Assembly: GCA_963678675.1 (NCBI GenBank)
Contig: OY783196.1
Coordinates: 24,716,827 to 24,780,826, forward strand
Direction: 5' to 3'
DNA length: 64,000 nt
Source of the DNA: Xiphydria camelus
Taxonomy: Eukaryota > Arthropoda > Insecta > Hymenoptera > Xiphydriidae
The notes below the pieces were generated by a model that was not told the DNA's origin, did no database searches, and worked only from the letters and a program-made list of their open reading frames with translations. A program made the position numbers and the translations under genes. Positions 46,273 to 57,800 of the stretch are shown one piece after another; position 1 is the first letter of the stretch; each line of letters begins with the position of its first letter.

Positions 46273-47144
46273 GGTGTATCATTAATACTTCATTCGGAGC
46301 AGATATCGTCATTCTTCGTGAAAAACTGGGCTACGAAAGTGTAGAGCAAATATGCCTGCCGTAAGCAGGTTTTGCACACGAACGCAAAATATCTGAGCAA
46401 TCCGATTCCAGTACGAATGGAAGGTACCCCCGATGATTAGCCGATCCTTGATCAAAAGCGTCGAGAACAAATGATGATAAGATGTTTTTTTCAATAAAAT
46501 CATCTGCGGGGAAGCAGTTTGACAGTCAAGCGTCTTAAAATCATTTGAAGAGTATAACTTCTAAAAGGTCTAATTGCCTATTTCATTGCCGCGGACGTCG
46601 CGCGAAATCCCGTGAGTGCAAGTGAGCACGGTACATAAGTGAGTAGTGGCGACTGTATATTATGCTCACTAGTACTCACGGGATTTCGCGCGACGGTCAC
46701 GACAATGAAATGGGCCACTAAGTGCCAAAAAGCCAAAGTTGGGAAAATCGGCAAAAACAGGCAGATGCTTCAAAGGAATATAGTCGGGCGTGTATTGCAG
46801 ATTTTTTAGTTTTGAGCCTCTACGTATGCTTTTGCACATAGACCCTTTTCAGATGCATTGGGGTTTGCACTTACGACCGTTTCAAACCAAATATATATTT
46901 TTTTGCACAAATATGACTCTTAGACTCTTTAGAAGTTATACTCTTCATTTGTTCTCGGCGCTTTCGATCGAGAATCGGCAGACCATCGGGTACGCCTTCA
47001 ATTAATATTAGAATCTGATTGCTCAGATATTTTGCGCTCGTGTGCCAAACCTACTTACGCCAGGCAAATTTGATCTGCACTTCTATTGTCTAGATTTTCA
47101 CGAAGAGTTACGCTACTTGCTCCGAATGCGGCATTGATGATACC
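46273..47144. mobile_element. 872-bp diverged palindrome with a nested hairpin
   Basis: GGTGTATCATTAATACTTCA followed by TTCGGAGCAG at the left pairs with CTTGCTCCGAATGCGGCATT then GATGATACC at the right. Internal landmarks also mirror: GTTTTGCACACGAACGCAAA/TTTTGCGCTCGTGTGCC and AAGAGTATAACTTCTAAA/TTTAGAAGTTATACTCTT. Arms are about 220-285 bp and clearly diverged. It ends about 225 bases before the coding exon at 47371. Confidence 0.65.
46578..46713. repeat. Nested hairpin with CGCGCGAAATCCCGTGAGT arms
   Basis: CTATTTCATTGCCGCGGACG and TCGCGCGAAATCCCGTGAGT pair with ACTCACGGGATTTCGCGCGA and GTCACGACAATGAAATGGG. The 20-base inner part is perfect. Its arms are better preserved than those of the surrounding palindrome, so it is probably a later insertion. 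Confidence 0.7.
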
Positions 47145-47370
47145 GTATATGTATAGCTATATCACCGAAAAAATTGTTTAGCAGATACAGCAGGCTGTCG
47201 TTACAGGACGAAATTTGCAGCAACCTAATACCACGACATAATATCGTATTGTAATATAATATTTTTTTCAGTCTATAGCCACCCATGCCACAACATAGAT
47301 ACCTATAGATATTTTTTAAACTGTTCCTCCCTCGCAAAGTAAACATCACACGTACTTATTGTTCTTCCAG

Positions 47371-47482
47371 GATCGCATGACGGCGAACGGCAATTCACCC
47401 TTGGACAGCATGCGAACGTTGGAGCACTATCTCAGTGACATCATGAGAGCCGGAGCGGCGGACACTCCGGAACACCTTAAGG
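47371..47482 (+). CDS. Internal or start-containing coding exon, product not recognised
   Basis: An acceptor with a pyrimidine-rich tract (CTTATTGTTCTTCCAG, ending 47370) and a consensus donor (AAGG|GTAAGTTT at 47483) bound 112 bases. Only one phase is open, reading DRMTANGNSPLDSMRTLEHY and on through an acidic-amphipathic stretch ending HLK plus one base (phase 1). The other two phases stop within the exon. The ATG at 47377 could be the true start, which would make upstream exons untranslated. The peptide is compositionally normal, unlike the arginine-rich frames elsewhere. I do not recognise the family. The next exons are not in this window, so the gene extends to the right beyond 64 kb or has an exon that I missed. 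Confidence 0.7.
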
Positions 47483-47545
47483 GTAAGTTTTATCACGTTA
47501 ATTAATTGCGCTGATTAGAGGGATGGGAAATTGCGATAGGTAATA

Positions 47546-47752
47546 GGCGTAAAACTTTACTTTCGCCGTTTTTTCGAAATTCGAAACTTTATTGTAAAAA
47601 ACTGGTTATACATTTATGATTCAAAGTATTGTTCATCGTTGGCCACTACTTTCTCCCATCTTTCGGACAGCGTACGAATCCCGCGTTGAAAAAACAGGTC
47701 ATCTTTTGAAGCAAACGGCGGAAGGAAAACGGCGGAAGCAAAGTTGTACACC
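47546..47752 (-). mobile_element. Deleted mariner with TA flanks, 64 bp after the exon donor
   Basis: The ends read inward as GGCGTAAAACTTTACTTTCG and GGTGTACAACTTTGCTTCCG, both followed by CCGTTTT, with TA at 47544-47545 and 47753-47754. Only 207 bp remain, including a transposase C-terminus on the minus strand. It lies near the start of the intron that follows the 47371 exon. Related ends bound the 76-bp element at 27379. Confidence 0.75.
47614..47703 (-). pseudogene. Mariner transposase C-terminus
   Basis: The minus strand reads 29 codons and a stop, including RTLSERWEKVVANDEQYFES. The order LxERWEKVVAxDxQYF is characteristic of the last residues of mariner transposases. All catalytic residues are missing; upstream of it the sequence joins directly to the terminal repeat. 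Confidence 0.8.
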
Positions 47753-50620
47753 TAATTGCAAAGCGATCATACATTTATGTGTAAAACCGTTCTAGCGATT
47801 CATACACTTAATCCGCCGCGTGTAAACTTTGCTGCCGATGAAAAGAAAATTTGAAAAATCTAACCGCTTAAAGTTTCTGGCTGTAGAATGGCGATAAAAA
47901 AGAAAATTCAATGTCCTATCGGTGAAGCAATTTGCAAGTGCTGCGTACGAACCGGGTGAAGGAGTGAGACATCGTTCGCGTCCTGCTTCTCCGTCGACTT
48001 TCGACGGAGGTTACGACTATAGGCGAAACGAGGAGCGCTCGATGGGGGGCACAATCTAAGGCATTGCATCGACAATATGTCTCGGAAAGATTGTCGCAAA
48101 TCCACGGCAGCGACCCAATACGGAAACTCAATTCAGCGCGCCAATTCCTACGACGACGACGACGACGGTCTCCCGTTCCGTTCTATTCGCTGACGTCGAT
48201 TCTTTCTCGTGACAAAAAATATAATGTATATATATATATGTATGTATACGTACCACAGGGTGACTCAAAAGGAAATGCCTTCACTTCCCAGGCAGATCTA
48301 CCCTGCTGAATTTTGATTCGTTTGTTTCTCGATTGTTGTGAGTTACACCGTGAGGTGATCGATGCGGTGTTCGAAACGACGTTTACTTTTTCCGTATACT
48401 GAATACAGAAGTCTCTCCTAAATAGCACACCCGACCGGGGGGTGAGCTATTTGAAAGGTTGCGTTCAGAGATGTAGTTTATTATACAGATAGTGCACTAT
48501 TTTATCATCGGTAACATGGACCCTATCTGCATATCATCACAGCCAATCATCGAGGTTCAGGCCGTGTTAAGCGGTGTCTGATCGCTTATAGTCTCCAAAC
48601 CTCTACGTGGCATATCGTCCTATGATCTTCATCCTGAGAATCACTCTGTATATATATCTTGGGAATAGAAGTGTTAGTTTGCAGTCAGTCGTACCAACTT
48701 CAGTTTTCGTCACCAATGAAAAACCGGATGAGGGTAGAAGATTAAGGGAGGGGGCTGTTTGAGAGGTGCGTCATTTGGGAAAGTCTTCTATATATATGCA
48801 TGTATAACGATGAGCTGTATGTTTATGCAGAATTTTGCAATGGAAATGTAAAATGAGCTGTATGTTTGCCGTTACTGTATGCACCACACTTCCTGAAATA
48901 AGATTTACGAATCGAGGAATATTTGTCGGTGTTTTTTATACCACAGCGAGGGAGTGGTTTTTATATTTATTTCTGAGTGCTCGCTTTTTAAAATTTATAT
49001 AATTTTTTTTTTTGGACAGGCGAGGAAAGAGAATTATAAATAATAAATAGTAATGTCATGTAATATAGTCATCTAGAGGAATTGATGTAAAATCGGGTTT
49101 TCGGGTTGGCTCCTATTACATTAATAAGTACTTTCCATCACAAATCGTGGTAACGAAGCAGCATTCCCCTGCGTTAAAGACGCTGTTAATATTATTAAAA
49201 TGCGTATAACGATTGATATCACTTTATTTTGTTGGATTTAAAATTTCGAAATTATTTTTAATCCGAAAGAGTTAATCATTTTGGAATTCAATCCACATAA
49301 CGAATGAATAATATTGAAACCAATAGCTTTCGAAGCAGTATTATTATAAAACTATAACTGATGAAACGCATTCAATTAAATTATTTCGTATAATTATAAT
49401 TGTCGTTAACTCTGCAAGGTTCTCTTTTTAAGGTACCATTCAAAGATGCTATCCCACTAAAATTACATCAACTTCATATCCGTTCAGGATTGAACCTACT
49501 TTCTATCGCGCATGAACATTTTCATTTAATGACATTTCCTCCAGAATATAATTCCGAGTTAAAAAAAAGTACCGTCCTGAAACAAGTCGTTTGAAGTTTA
49601 ATACGAATTGAAACGATGGCTCGACATCTCGTTAAAAAAGAATTCAGACCTGAAGCAACATCTAGTGAATGTGCTTCGGAATGCAAATTCGCGCGAAGGA
49701 AAGTGAGCGGGAAGAGGAGTGAAAAGGGGGGGGGGGGGAGCACTCCCTGTTCGTATAACGGATTTAATATGAATTAATTTCGGAACGTAGTCGAGAATCG
49801 ATTCTCGATTAGCGAAAAAACGTCGTTTAGGTGCCTATCCTACAACATCAATCTTCCCGCGGGTGCAATCGTTGCTACCGTGGCGGCGGGGGCGGTATAA
49901 ACGCTCATTCCCGTACAACACTCCTGACCCGTTCCGAACGACCCGCGCGCACAAAGTTCGAAAAACACTCGGACTCCCGTGGGATTCGAATTCACGGTGC
50001 TGCAGTTACGGCCGCCGTTTGTACCGTCCGCCACACCGCATCACTCGCGGTTAAATGCACGCTTATTTACCGCGGGCATACCGTGGAAACGAGCCCCGAA
50101 TGGCTCATTGGCCAAACGAATCGTCGGCAGGATTGTTTAACGACGTACACACGGAGCATTCCTTTCTCGGGTAACTTTATAGCATTTTGGAGCTCTCGGT
50201 CTGCATGTATATGTTCGATGAAACTGATTACCACTTTCAAATAGGTACACGTACTTATCTTTATTCAAATTTCACTATTAAGATGTATTAAGATTGATTT
50301 ATAACGAAACTCGAGGAACATTTTCTACTGAAATTAGTTTCAATAGAATATACAGGCGTAGGAGAGTCGACGTAATAATAGAAAGACATACATGTGGATT
50401 TAGGACCGAGGCAGGTAGTCGTGCAGTCAGAACTCACAAATAATCAACGACTGAGCCTTCCTATAGCATTCGTATATTTTTCGAACCAAGAATGTTCGTA
50501 ACTTATTGACTGCGGATACACTTTTAAAGATGCTTGCACGAAACATGAAGATCTATATCTTTTTTAAGTACTTACTTCCAATTCTCATAGTACATCTAAA
50601 GAGTTTTTAATGCTGCTACT
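47753..50620. other. Non-coding intron-like DNA; CpG-rich patches at 47.9-48.3 and 49.8-50.2 kb
   Basis: Near 48254 CACAGGGTGACTCAAAAGGA, and near 48630 the roughly inverse GAGAATCACTCTGTATA, suggest ends of a 400-bp element, weakly supported. A G run of about 13 lies at 49727-49739. Frames in the CpG-rich patches are not recognisable. No exon is supported. Confidence 0.35.
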
Positions 50621-50880
50621 AAACCATTTGCACGCGCAAGCGCGCGCCTAAAACGTCTTTCATAACGACATTTACATTTACTTCAATACTAATTTTATCA
50701 AATTGAATTTCCCTGCTTTAACTATGGAATACTATATCGATATCGATTATCAATTAAGCAATGGGGATAGATGACCACGACTTTCGATTATCGATATCGA
50801 TTATCAACTAACCAATGGTGATAGGTGACCACGACTTTCGATTATATCGTGCTGGATTTTATGAGAAAGGATAGAGGAAA
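50621..50880. repeat. 54-bp minisatellite cluster 2
   Basis: The same leader and units as at 43.9-44.3 kb: AAACCATTTGCACGCGCAAG, TTTACTTCAATACTAATTTT, then GATTATCAATTAAGCAATGG at 50745 and GATTATCAACTAACCAATGG at 50799, 54 bases apart, closing with CGTGCTGGATTTTAT. The orientation is the same as in cluster 1. Confidence 0.7.
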
Positions 50881-52042
50881 GTTGGTTATATCGTATCCCG
50901 CTATCTAAATCATATTATACCATTACTGATTTTCTATGAAACAGAGACAGCAGAGCACTTGAACTTTCTATTCTATTGAGCAGCCTATAAAAATATTTTG
51001 TCCGCGTGACCATACGCATTGTGTGTTTTGGAGAAGTTTTTTTTTGATTCAATGAGCGTTTTCTAATTTTATTACTAAGGATATATCGTTCACAAAGATA
51101 CGTTTTACTTCTATTCATGTATTAATTATTGTAATATGATACATTCTATGTTTAACCACTAGATAGTTTACAACGTAGGATTGGTTTTTTTGAGATTATG
51201 AATAACATCATGTTTGAAACTCCAAGCGCTTGCTTAAATTGTTCCACGACTGGTTTCCCAGTTCATAGCAGTACGAATTAGAAAATCTGCAATCTGCAGA
51301 TCTTGCTTAGCAATCTGTGTATAGAAATATAGCCTGGAAAATAAAATATGGTACTATTGTTCTATATGTAATATATGAAAAACATCCCATGGAGGATTTC
51401 GTGACATGCTTAATTTGCTCTTTCTGGGTTCACGAAGTGTGTATAGGAAGAGAGTCTGTAATAAAACAGATCGTACAGCTTACGCGTAATTGAGATTAAA
51501 GATGAGCTTTTAAAATATTAAGACGTTACTATTTGATATAATATGTTATTTTTATTTCCCATTATTATTGATTCTAATAAAAATGATAGCGGTACGATTT
51601 AGGATATCGGTGATACAATTTAGGAAACCTGTCTTCTAAATCGTACCGATTGCAATTAGTTAGAAAAATTACTCCATCTTTTCAATGCATTCTTTTGAAA
51701 TTTAAAATTTACAAATTTGCAAATAAATATGTTTAGCTTCACTTGAAAATACATTCAAAATCATTGATTAATAATTATGGCAAATAAAGATTTAAGAAGT
51801 GTGGTAGGTACATATAATGTAATACGAGTAGTTAACCAAACCTTCCTCTATTCGAATCTAGGTATAACAAAAGTTAATACGAATGTTGATCAAAATCATA
51901 AATGACCCATTACTAATTCAGATATCCATAGAGAGAGTATACAAATTTATACTAATTTATTATTTGTGAGTGCATATTTGGAACTTCGTGAGTTTTCGCA
52001 CGGTGAGCACTGTTGCATGCAAAGACGAAGTGGGGTACGTCT
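50881..52042. other. AT-rich non-coding sequence
   Basis: No supported gene. A small inverted repeat, GGTACGATTTAGGA against TCTAAATCGTACC, lies at about 51591-51647. Confidence 0.4.
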
Positions 52043-52245
52043 CACAGTGGGGCAAAATGCGCTTTTAATGTTCAAAAGTCGCTGCAGCCTTTATTTCTTA
52101 TCCGATTTCAAAGATTTTTTTTTCAAAAGAAACACCATTAAATCTTGAAGAAATATAAGTTAGTTGATTTTTTATTTTACTGCTCCCATTCACTGTAGAT
52201 CCAATATGGCGGATGTAAAAATTGAACATTCAATCTTTTTGCGTC
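52043..52245 (+). mobile_element. One end of a CACAGTGGGG element (second insertion)
   Basis: CACAGTGGGGCAAAATGCGC, TTTTAATGTTCAAAAGTCGC, a TTTATTTCTTATCCGATTTC AAAG block, and TTTTACTGCTCCCATTCACT GTAGATCC follow the left arm of the 7057-9270 element for about 200 bases, about 80% alike by eye. No second end is seen downstream, so this is a truncated copy. The five bases before it are CGTCT. Confidence 0.65.
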
Positions 52246-53991
52246 AAACTCGACTGGAAAAAGTAACAGGGTCGTTATCAGGACCTCATCTGGCTTAACC
52301 GAAGAAGTAATTGAGCCTTTATCGGGGCCCCGATTGTACATGTAACGCAAATGCGTCATAGGAACCTCACCGGGTAAATATGATCGGATCCCGACAAATT
52401 ATTTTAAAAAATTGCGTTGTACAATAACCGAGTAAATACCGAAATAGGGTAAGTCCGGGATAGTTCGACCACCGGGATAGACCGACCAGTACCAATAATT
52501 CAGAAACTTGCAAAATGCCGATAAAACAGTCATGTTTTCCAGCCGCCTTAATTCCCACCATTCATTAGTCGCGTCACCGGATACAACATTTGTACTTGAA
52601 TAGACAGTTCCTATACTATTATATCCATCCACTCGGATCCATTGGACGTTGGGAGAGAGATTTCGTAACTCTCGCGATCGATCAAGTTGTCCCAATACGT
52701 TACATTTTTTCTCTCGCTGGATCGTATAGGTACAACGGGTAGGGCGGTTTATCGTTTCATCGCGTACATACGGGACAACTGGATACGCGAATAAATCAGA
52801 ACTTTTTCCAAGGGATGTCAATGGCGCCATTTTCCGCGAGTTTCCATATTTTATTCGTTTTGGTATCTCGCCGAGAAGAATGGGCCCTCCTCCCTTTTCC
52901 CGTTTCACCCGCAGCCGCGAAGCTTCTTCTACTGTCCCGTATACCACCGTATGGTAGATTCTCGCAGCGTTCGGGGGGTATATCGATCTATATTAGTTGT
53001 AGGCGACCGGAGGCCGAATCGGTCAATACATGTTCCGTCGACTGTTTCAAGCCGTGGCTCGGCTAGCCGGAATATCTTGGCCCCGCCGTAAATCACGCGT
53101 CTCGTATGCGAGTACACGCACGTGTTTGGCGTTCGTTCCGCGTGTTTCGGAACGTTACGGCCCGATTGGTGACGCTGGCGCGCTCTCTCGCCCGCGCGCT
53201 AGAACCTCCAATTTACGGTAGCCCTCGGAGTTCCTTCCCTCCCAAGGTGCACGTGATGACGATCATTTCCCGCGATAACAAGCAATCCGCGCAATTCCGA
53301 ATCGATTTCGAGCCATTTATTTCTTACCGGTTGTGCGGAGGCGAGCGACGGCCACAGCGTCCGGCGGCGCGAGCGATCCGGCAGACGGGTATAGAATTCT
53401 ACGATGAGACGGGAGCGATAAAGAAGGAGTGGAGTTTTCTTTAATCGCCGTCATTCGGCGATCGCGCATGTGGATATAAGCGACGAATATACGTAAATCT
53501 GCAGTTTAGTTTATAGGCGTGCGAGTGGGGTGCGCGTATTTTATATCGGTGCGTGCGAAACGGAAGAACGAAGAAGCACCGTTATGTGATTTCTCGATCG
53601 GAAATGCAAGGAATTTATTGAATTTCTTGTCGCTCAAATTCATGCTGGACTGCGAGTGCCACGCGCGGCGACGGTTTCTACGACGAGCGGGAATGCGCCG
53701 AGAATTCTATGTTGTACATGGGGAGCTGTCGTCGCGTGAAACGCTTCAACGTCGCGCCTTCTTCCTCTCGAATGGGTCGCTGATTCTTACGGATAAGTAG
53801 ATCAGGGGGAGGGATGTGCGGTAGAGACTCCCGCATTGTAACGCGGGCTGGGACTACTTCGTTATTTGGAGAACTTCGACATACGAAGAAACCCGCACAA
53901 AGTAAAGTTTATCGTTCTCGGCAGTATAGGAAAGGTCCGCGTGGTGCATTTTGGGAAAATTTACTGGTCAGATGTTACACTTTATTGCTAT
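52246..53991. other. Non-coding; CpG-rich from about 52.6 to 53.9 kb
   Basis: Near 52448 GTAAGTCCGGGATAGTTCGA is a phrase of the kind found at MITE ends, without a clear partner. The CpG-rich part carries overlapping frames up to 182 codons on the minus strand (52399-52947) and others on the plus strand, none recognisable. Confidence 0.35.
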
Positions 53992-54130
53992 TAAGGGCCG
54001 GTTTTACCAACACGGTATAAACGCGGTATAGCGCTATACTGAGAATAACCAGCAACAAGCCTTATGCATAATGGGTATTCTCAGTATAGCGCTATACAGC
54101 GTTTATACCTGTTGGTAAAACCGGCCCTTA
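53992..54130. mobile_element. 139-bp hairpin MITE, arms about 59 bp
   Basis: TAAGGGCCGGTTTTACCAAC is mirrored exactly at the other end, and the pairing continues through GTATAAACGC and GTATAGCGCTATACTGAGAA to a loop of about 20 bases around CAAGCCTTATGCATAA. Only two or three differences separate the arms. Flanking TA/TT-rich bases do not give a secure target duplication. Confidence 0.75.
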
Positions 54131-54190
54131 GTGTATTTTACTATCCGGATCGGTAAATTTCCCGAAAAGTTCTTTCCCGAGTAGTTCTTT

Positions 54191-54257
54191 AATTTCTTAA
54201 TGAAACAAATTGAATATTATTCCTTATCGAATATTCAATTTGTTTCATTAAGAAATT
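54191..54257. repeat. Perfect 28-bp stem with an 11-base loop
   Basis: AATTTCTTAATGAAACAAAT TGAATATT (54191-54218) is exactly reverse-complemented at 54230-54257. The stem length and loop resemble a small-RNA precursor, but perfect pairing without bulges and the neighbouring MITE make a recent transposon-type hairpin as likely. Confidence 0.75.
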
Positions 54258-54594
54258 CAACGTAGTTTTTGAAAAATCGTAGAAAATTGGTTTTAGGGGG
54301 TCAAGTTTAGGGGTGATTTTCACCCCTTAAATGACCAAATTAGCACGTACAAAAAAATACGTGTCTAATGTTTTTTGATATATTACAACATATCGCAGAA
54401 TGAAGAAAGTCGGTGAGGTACACCTCGAATACTCTCCTGTCAGTGCAGGGCAATAATAACTTTAGATACAAGGGTGTTCCAACCTAGGCACAACCCGGTC
54501 CAAGCTCGGCTACTCTCTTCTATAATAATTTAAGAAAAAGAGTACATTGGCTTCGCTTTTAGAAGTGAAGAAAAGACATAATATTCAAATACAC

Positions 54595-54839
54595 GTAAGG
54601 TAAGATGGGGTAAGAGCGCAAGAGAAAATTAGTAGACGGGGCGAGTGCATCATATCAACAAAAATAACAATTTCAGTTAGCAACTGCGAAAATACCCCTT
54701 AGATTAGAAAAACAGCTGAATTAACATACGTACTCACCAAAAATTACGAATTAAAGATGCACTAATTCGCTACAAAACTTGAATATAAATTGAAAATACT
54801 ACAGTTGCCCCAACAATGTTCTTGCCCCACCTACCTTAC
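54595..54839. mobile_element. 245-bp MITE with GTAAGGTAAGATGGGGTAAG ends
   Basis: The left end GTAAGGTAAGATGGGGTAAG is matched at the right end (GTAAGGTAGGTGGGGCAAGA read inward), differing at about four positions, and TTGCCCCAACA repeats the phrase slightly inside. The interior is AT-rich and non-coding. Confidence 0.6.
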
Positions 54840-57800
54840 ATATTATAAACAGCCCCATGCCAAAGACTTTTGCATGTGTGTTACGATCCTTCGTCGAACG
54901 AGTAGACGATATAGTGTCACGAGATTTTGTGGAAGAACCACCGTAGAATATATTTAAGCGAGTGGCACAGCATACTATTCGTGCTTATACATATTCATAG
55001 ACGAGTCTGCCGCGTTAAGCTTAACGTTCGCCCGAAAAAGCATTGACCAGGCATATATTCGCGCGAATAACCTCGGCTCGAATACCGACAACGCGGTTAC
55101 CGTGTGAATCCAGACCTCGACGTTGCTTCGAGACGGTCGATTCGTTCGAGCTTTTCTGCCAGTGCAGCCCGATTCGGAAGAGCGATTAGCTTCAATTTTT
55201 ATATACGATACAGCGTCGCCGTTCGACCTTTCCTTCCTTGTACTTCATCGAGCAGAAAGTGTTTTAAATTCTGAAAGACTTTTGAATATCCAATTAACTC
55301 TTATATCGATGTCTCGATTTTGCACTTTAATGTTATTGAAAGCAGTATGATTTTCATAATGTATTTTTGTTATTTTTCACCATCCGACATACACATAGTT
55401 AAATATCTTCTTTGCCTTCGTTGCTTCCTCGATATCTCTATGTTCGTCCCTCTTACCGCTTACACTGTGTGCCGTCTCCTTCTCGCTCTCGCTCATTTCT
55501 CCTGTGCTTTTGAGCTTGTGCCACTAGTTCCCGCCTTTAGCCGCGACTCCGCGCTACATGCGCTCCTCGCGCTGCCGCTTTTCGGGGACCGCGCGACTGG
55601 CCCTCCTACCCTGAATGCCCGTGCCTCGCTTTCGCCTTTGCTTAGGTATTTGTCCATGTACCCCACATAGTTAAATATATTCAGAACGTTAAGTATGAGA
55701 AAAATTCGACGTGAAAATTTAATTATCTTCGTAAAGAATATTTTATTGAAGCGAAAAGGATATCCGGGTACTCGGTGATTAGTATAAGGATTCAATTGAC
55801 ATCTCATTCGTCCGTTGAATTTGTAGTCAAATTAACAACAGATAGGAGGGCCCAGTGATCCAACCATCTAACCAACAACCATCCCCGCGACCGCCTAATC
55901 GACCAACCAACCAACCAACCAACCAACCAACCGACAAGCCAACCACTTGATACACGGCCTCTACCTCTTTCTCTCTCCGCCCGTCTTTCTCTCTCTCACT
56001 CTCCTGCTACACCCTCCACTCGACTGAACTCTACGCACTCTACGCTCGCACACGGTGTACGCGGATGCCTTTCCACGTAGGTGCACTCATCCCTCTCCTC
56101 GCGTGTCTGCAACCCCGCAACCCTCGGATAAGCATTCGCACCAGTCAAGGGCAAGGGTGCCGTCGCGCGTCCTCCCGTACCTTCGTCACTCGTCTCTTCC
56201 GAGCGTGTACAAAATCTCTCGGCGTGATTTCCGGAAATTTACAACGAATAAGTGACGTAAGGGAGGTGGGATTGTAGATATACATTCACGTCGTACTGAC
56301 GCGATGCGACGTTGCCTGACATTAAAACACAGTGGCATCTCAACGACCGACGTCTAAACGATGTCGCTCGCGAACATAACGAATGTCTTATCGATATCCC
56401 AAAGTCTACCTGAAGCATTGGAATACTGTGTTAAAAGTTTCTTTAATTTTCAGACCCAATAATACACGAATGTGCTTTAAATTTACGAAATTATACTCTT
56501 AATTCTAAGAAACTTGTAATTATCTTAACTTCAAGTTATAATTTCGTAATATTTCAATTGTTTCTTAATTTTAAAGCTCAACGTTACAGAAATTTAAGGA
56601 AAGATTATGTAATATTCAAGACATATGTACGTTTGATAAAAACTTCAGTATCTTCCTAAAGTTTGAGATAAATATTCTCTCAACAGTGAACAATATCTTT
56701 AAAAATTCGAAATATTCTATTACTTTTGTGCTATTGTGAAAAGAAGTGAGTGTCACTGCGACGTCGAGTGTTTTGTAGGTTAATTCCATGTCAAAGGAAC
56801 ATGTACTTTAAATAAATGTATGTTAAATAATAGCACCGCAGCAGTAGTACGTACGTACCTACTTAAATGTTTGTACCCTGTCTCAATATTCATTTCTTTG
56901 ACTAAAATTCAAATCAAAAGGACATTATAGACATAATGATTTATTATTTTGCATAACATTTTAGATACAAATGTAGTTCATAATTGCTTTAGTTACTTTC
57001 ACTTGCTTTTATGTATCGCAACAGAGTGTGTCGAGGTCGAAGGTTACAACGAATACTTATGTGATTTTCACTATGTAGATTAATTAGAAAGGCGTCTTTT
57101 AAGTAACTGAAATTTTCTTTCAATTTTCACTTCCTATCATACGTGTACAATATGTAGACTATAATTGTTCTAGTTGCGATAAAAATTCTTTTTATGATAT
57201 TATATATAGAAATGAAATTATACAATAATTTCTGATGTCACCTACTTATTAAATAAATATTAATTTGATCTAAACACATGTTTATCATGCACGTCTATAG
57301 GATGCAGGATGTGTCAAGATGGAGAATTTTACAAATTTAGCTGCCGTTTATGAGAATTCGCATTTGTACCCGCAGAGTATAAGGAATAAGTAAAAATATG
57401 AATCTTCTAAAGTGTCTAACACAATAGTGCAAAAATTTATAAAAGCTCACAGTTCATTTATTGAGTGAATAAAACTTTTAAAAACTTTTTGGCACGTTTT
57501 TCAGGAAATATTTTATTTGAAAGTGCTAAAATTATTTTATGACCACCGTGTATATCGTTCGGATGGAAGAAACGGTTATCGCGGTTAAAACCATATCCCT
57601 AATTAAATTTCATGACGCGGCGGATCTACCCTGCTCATCGATTGCGGAAGGGAAAGAAGTAGAGTGGAAACAGAAAGAGTCTACCTATCGCCTCCCATTT
57701 GCGCGGGCTGCGCATGGCGGCACGCAACATCGGAGATCGAATTAAATCGTTGTACAACGAAATCGATCCGCCGGTAATATCCGCCCGTTAAAAGCAAGGT

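Noticed and set aside
48254..48650. Transposon with CACAGGGTGACTC ends
   Set aside because: The proposed right end matches only loosely and the boundaries could not be aligned; noted only in the surrounding non-coding entry.
52399..52947. 182-codon minus-strand frame
   Set aside because: No recognisable motif, several competing frames on both strands, and it crosses a likely repeat end near 52448.
54191..54257. Annotated microRNA gene
   Set aside because: Perfect pairing without bulges and no match to any mature microRNA that I know; left as a hairpin repeat.
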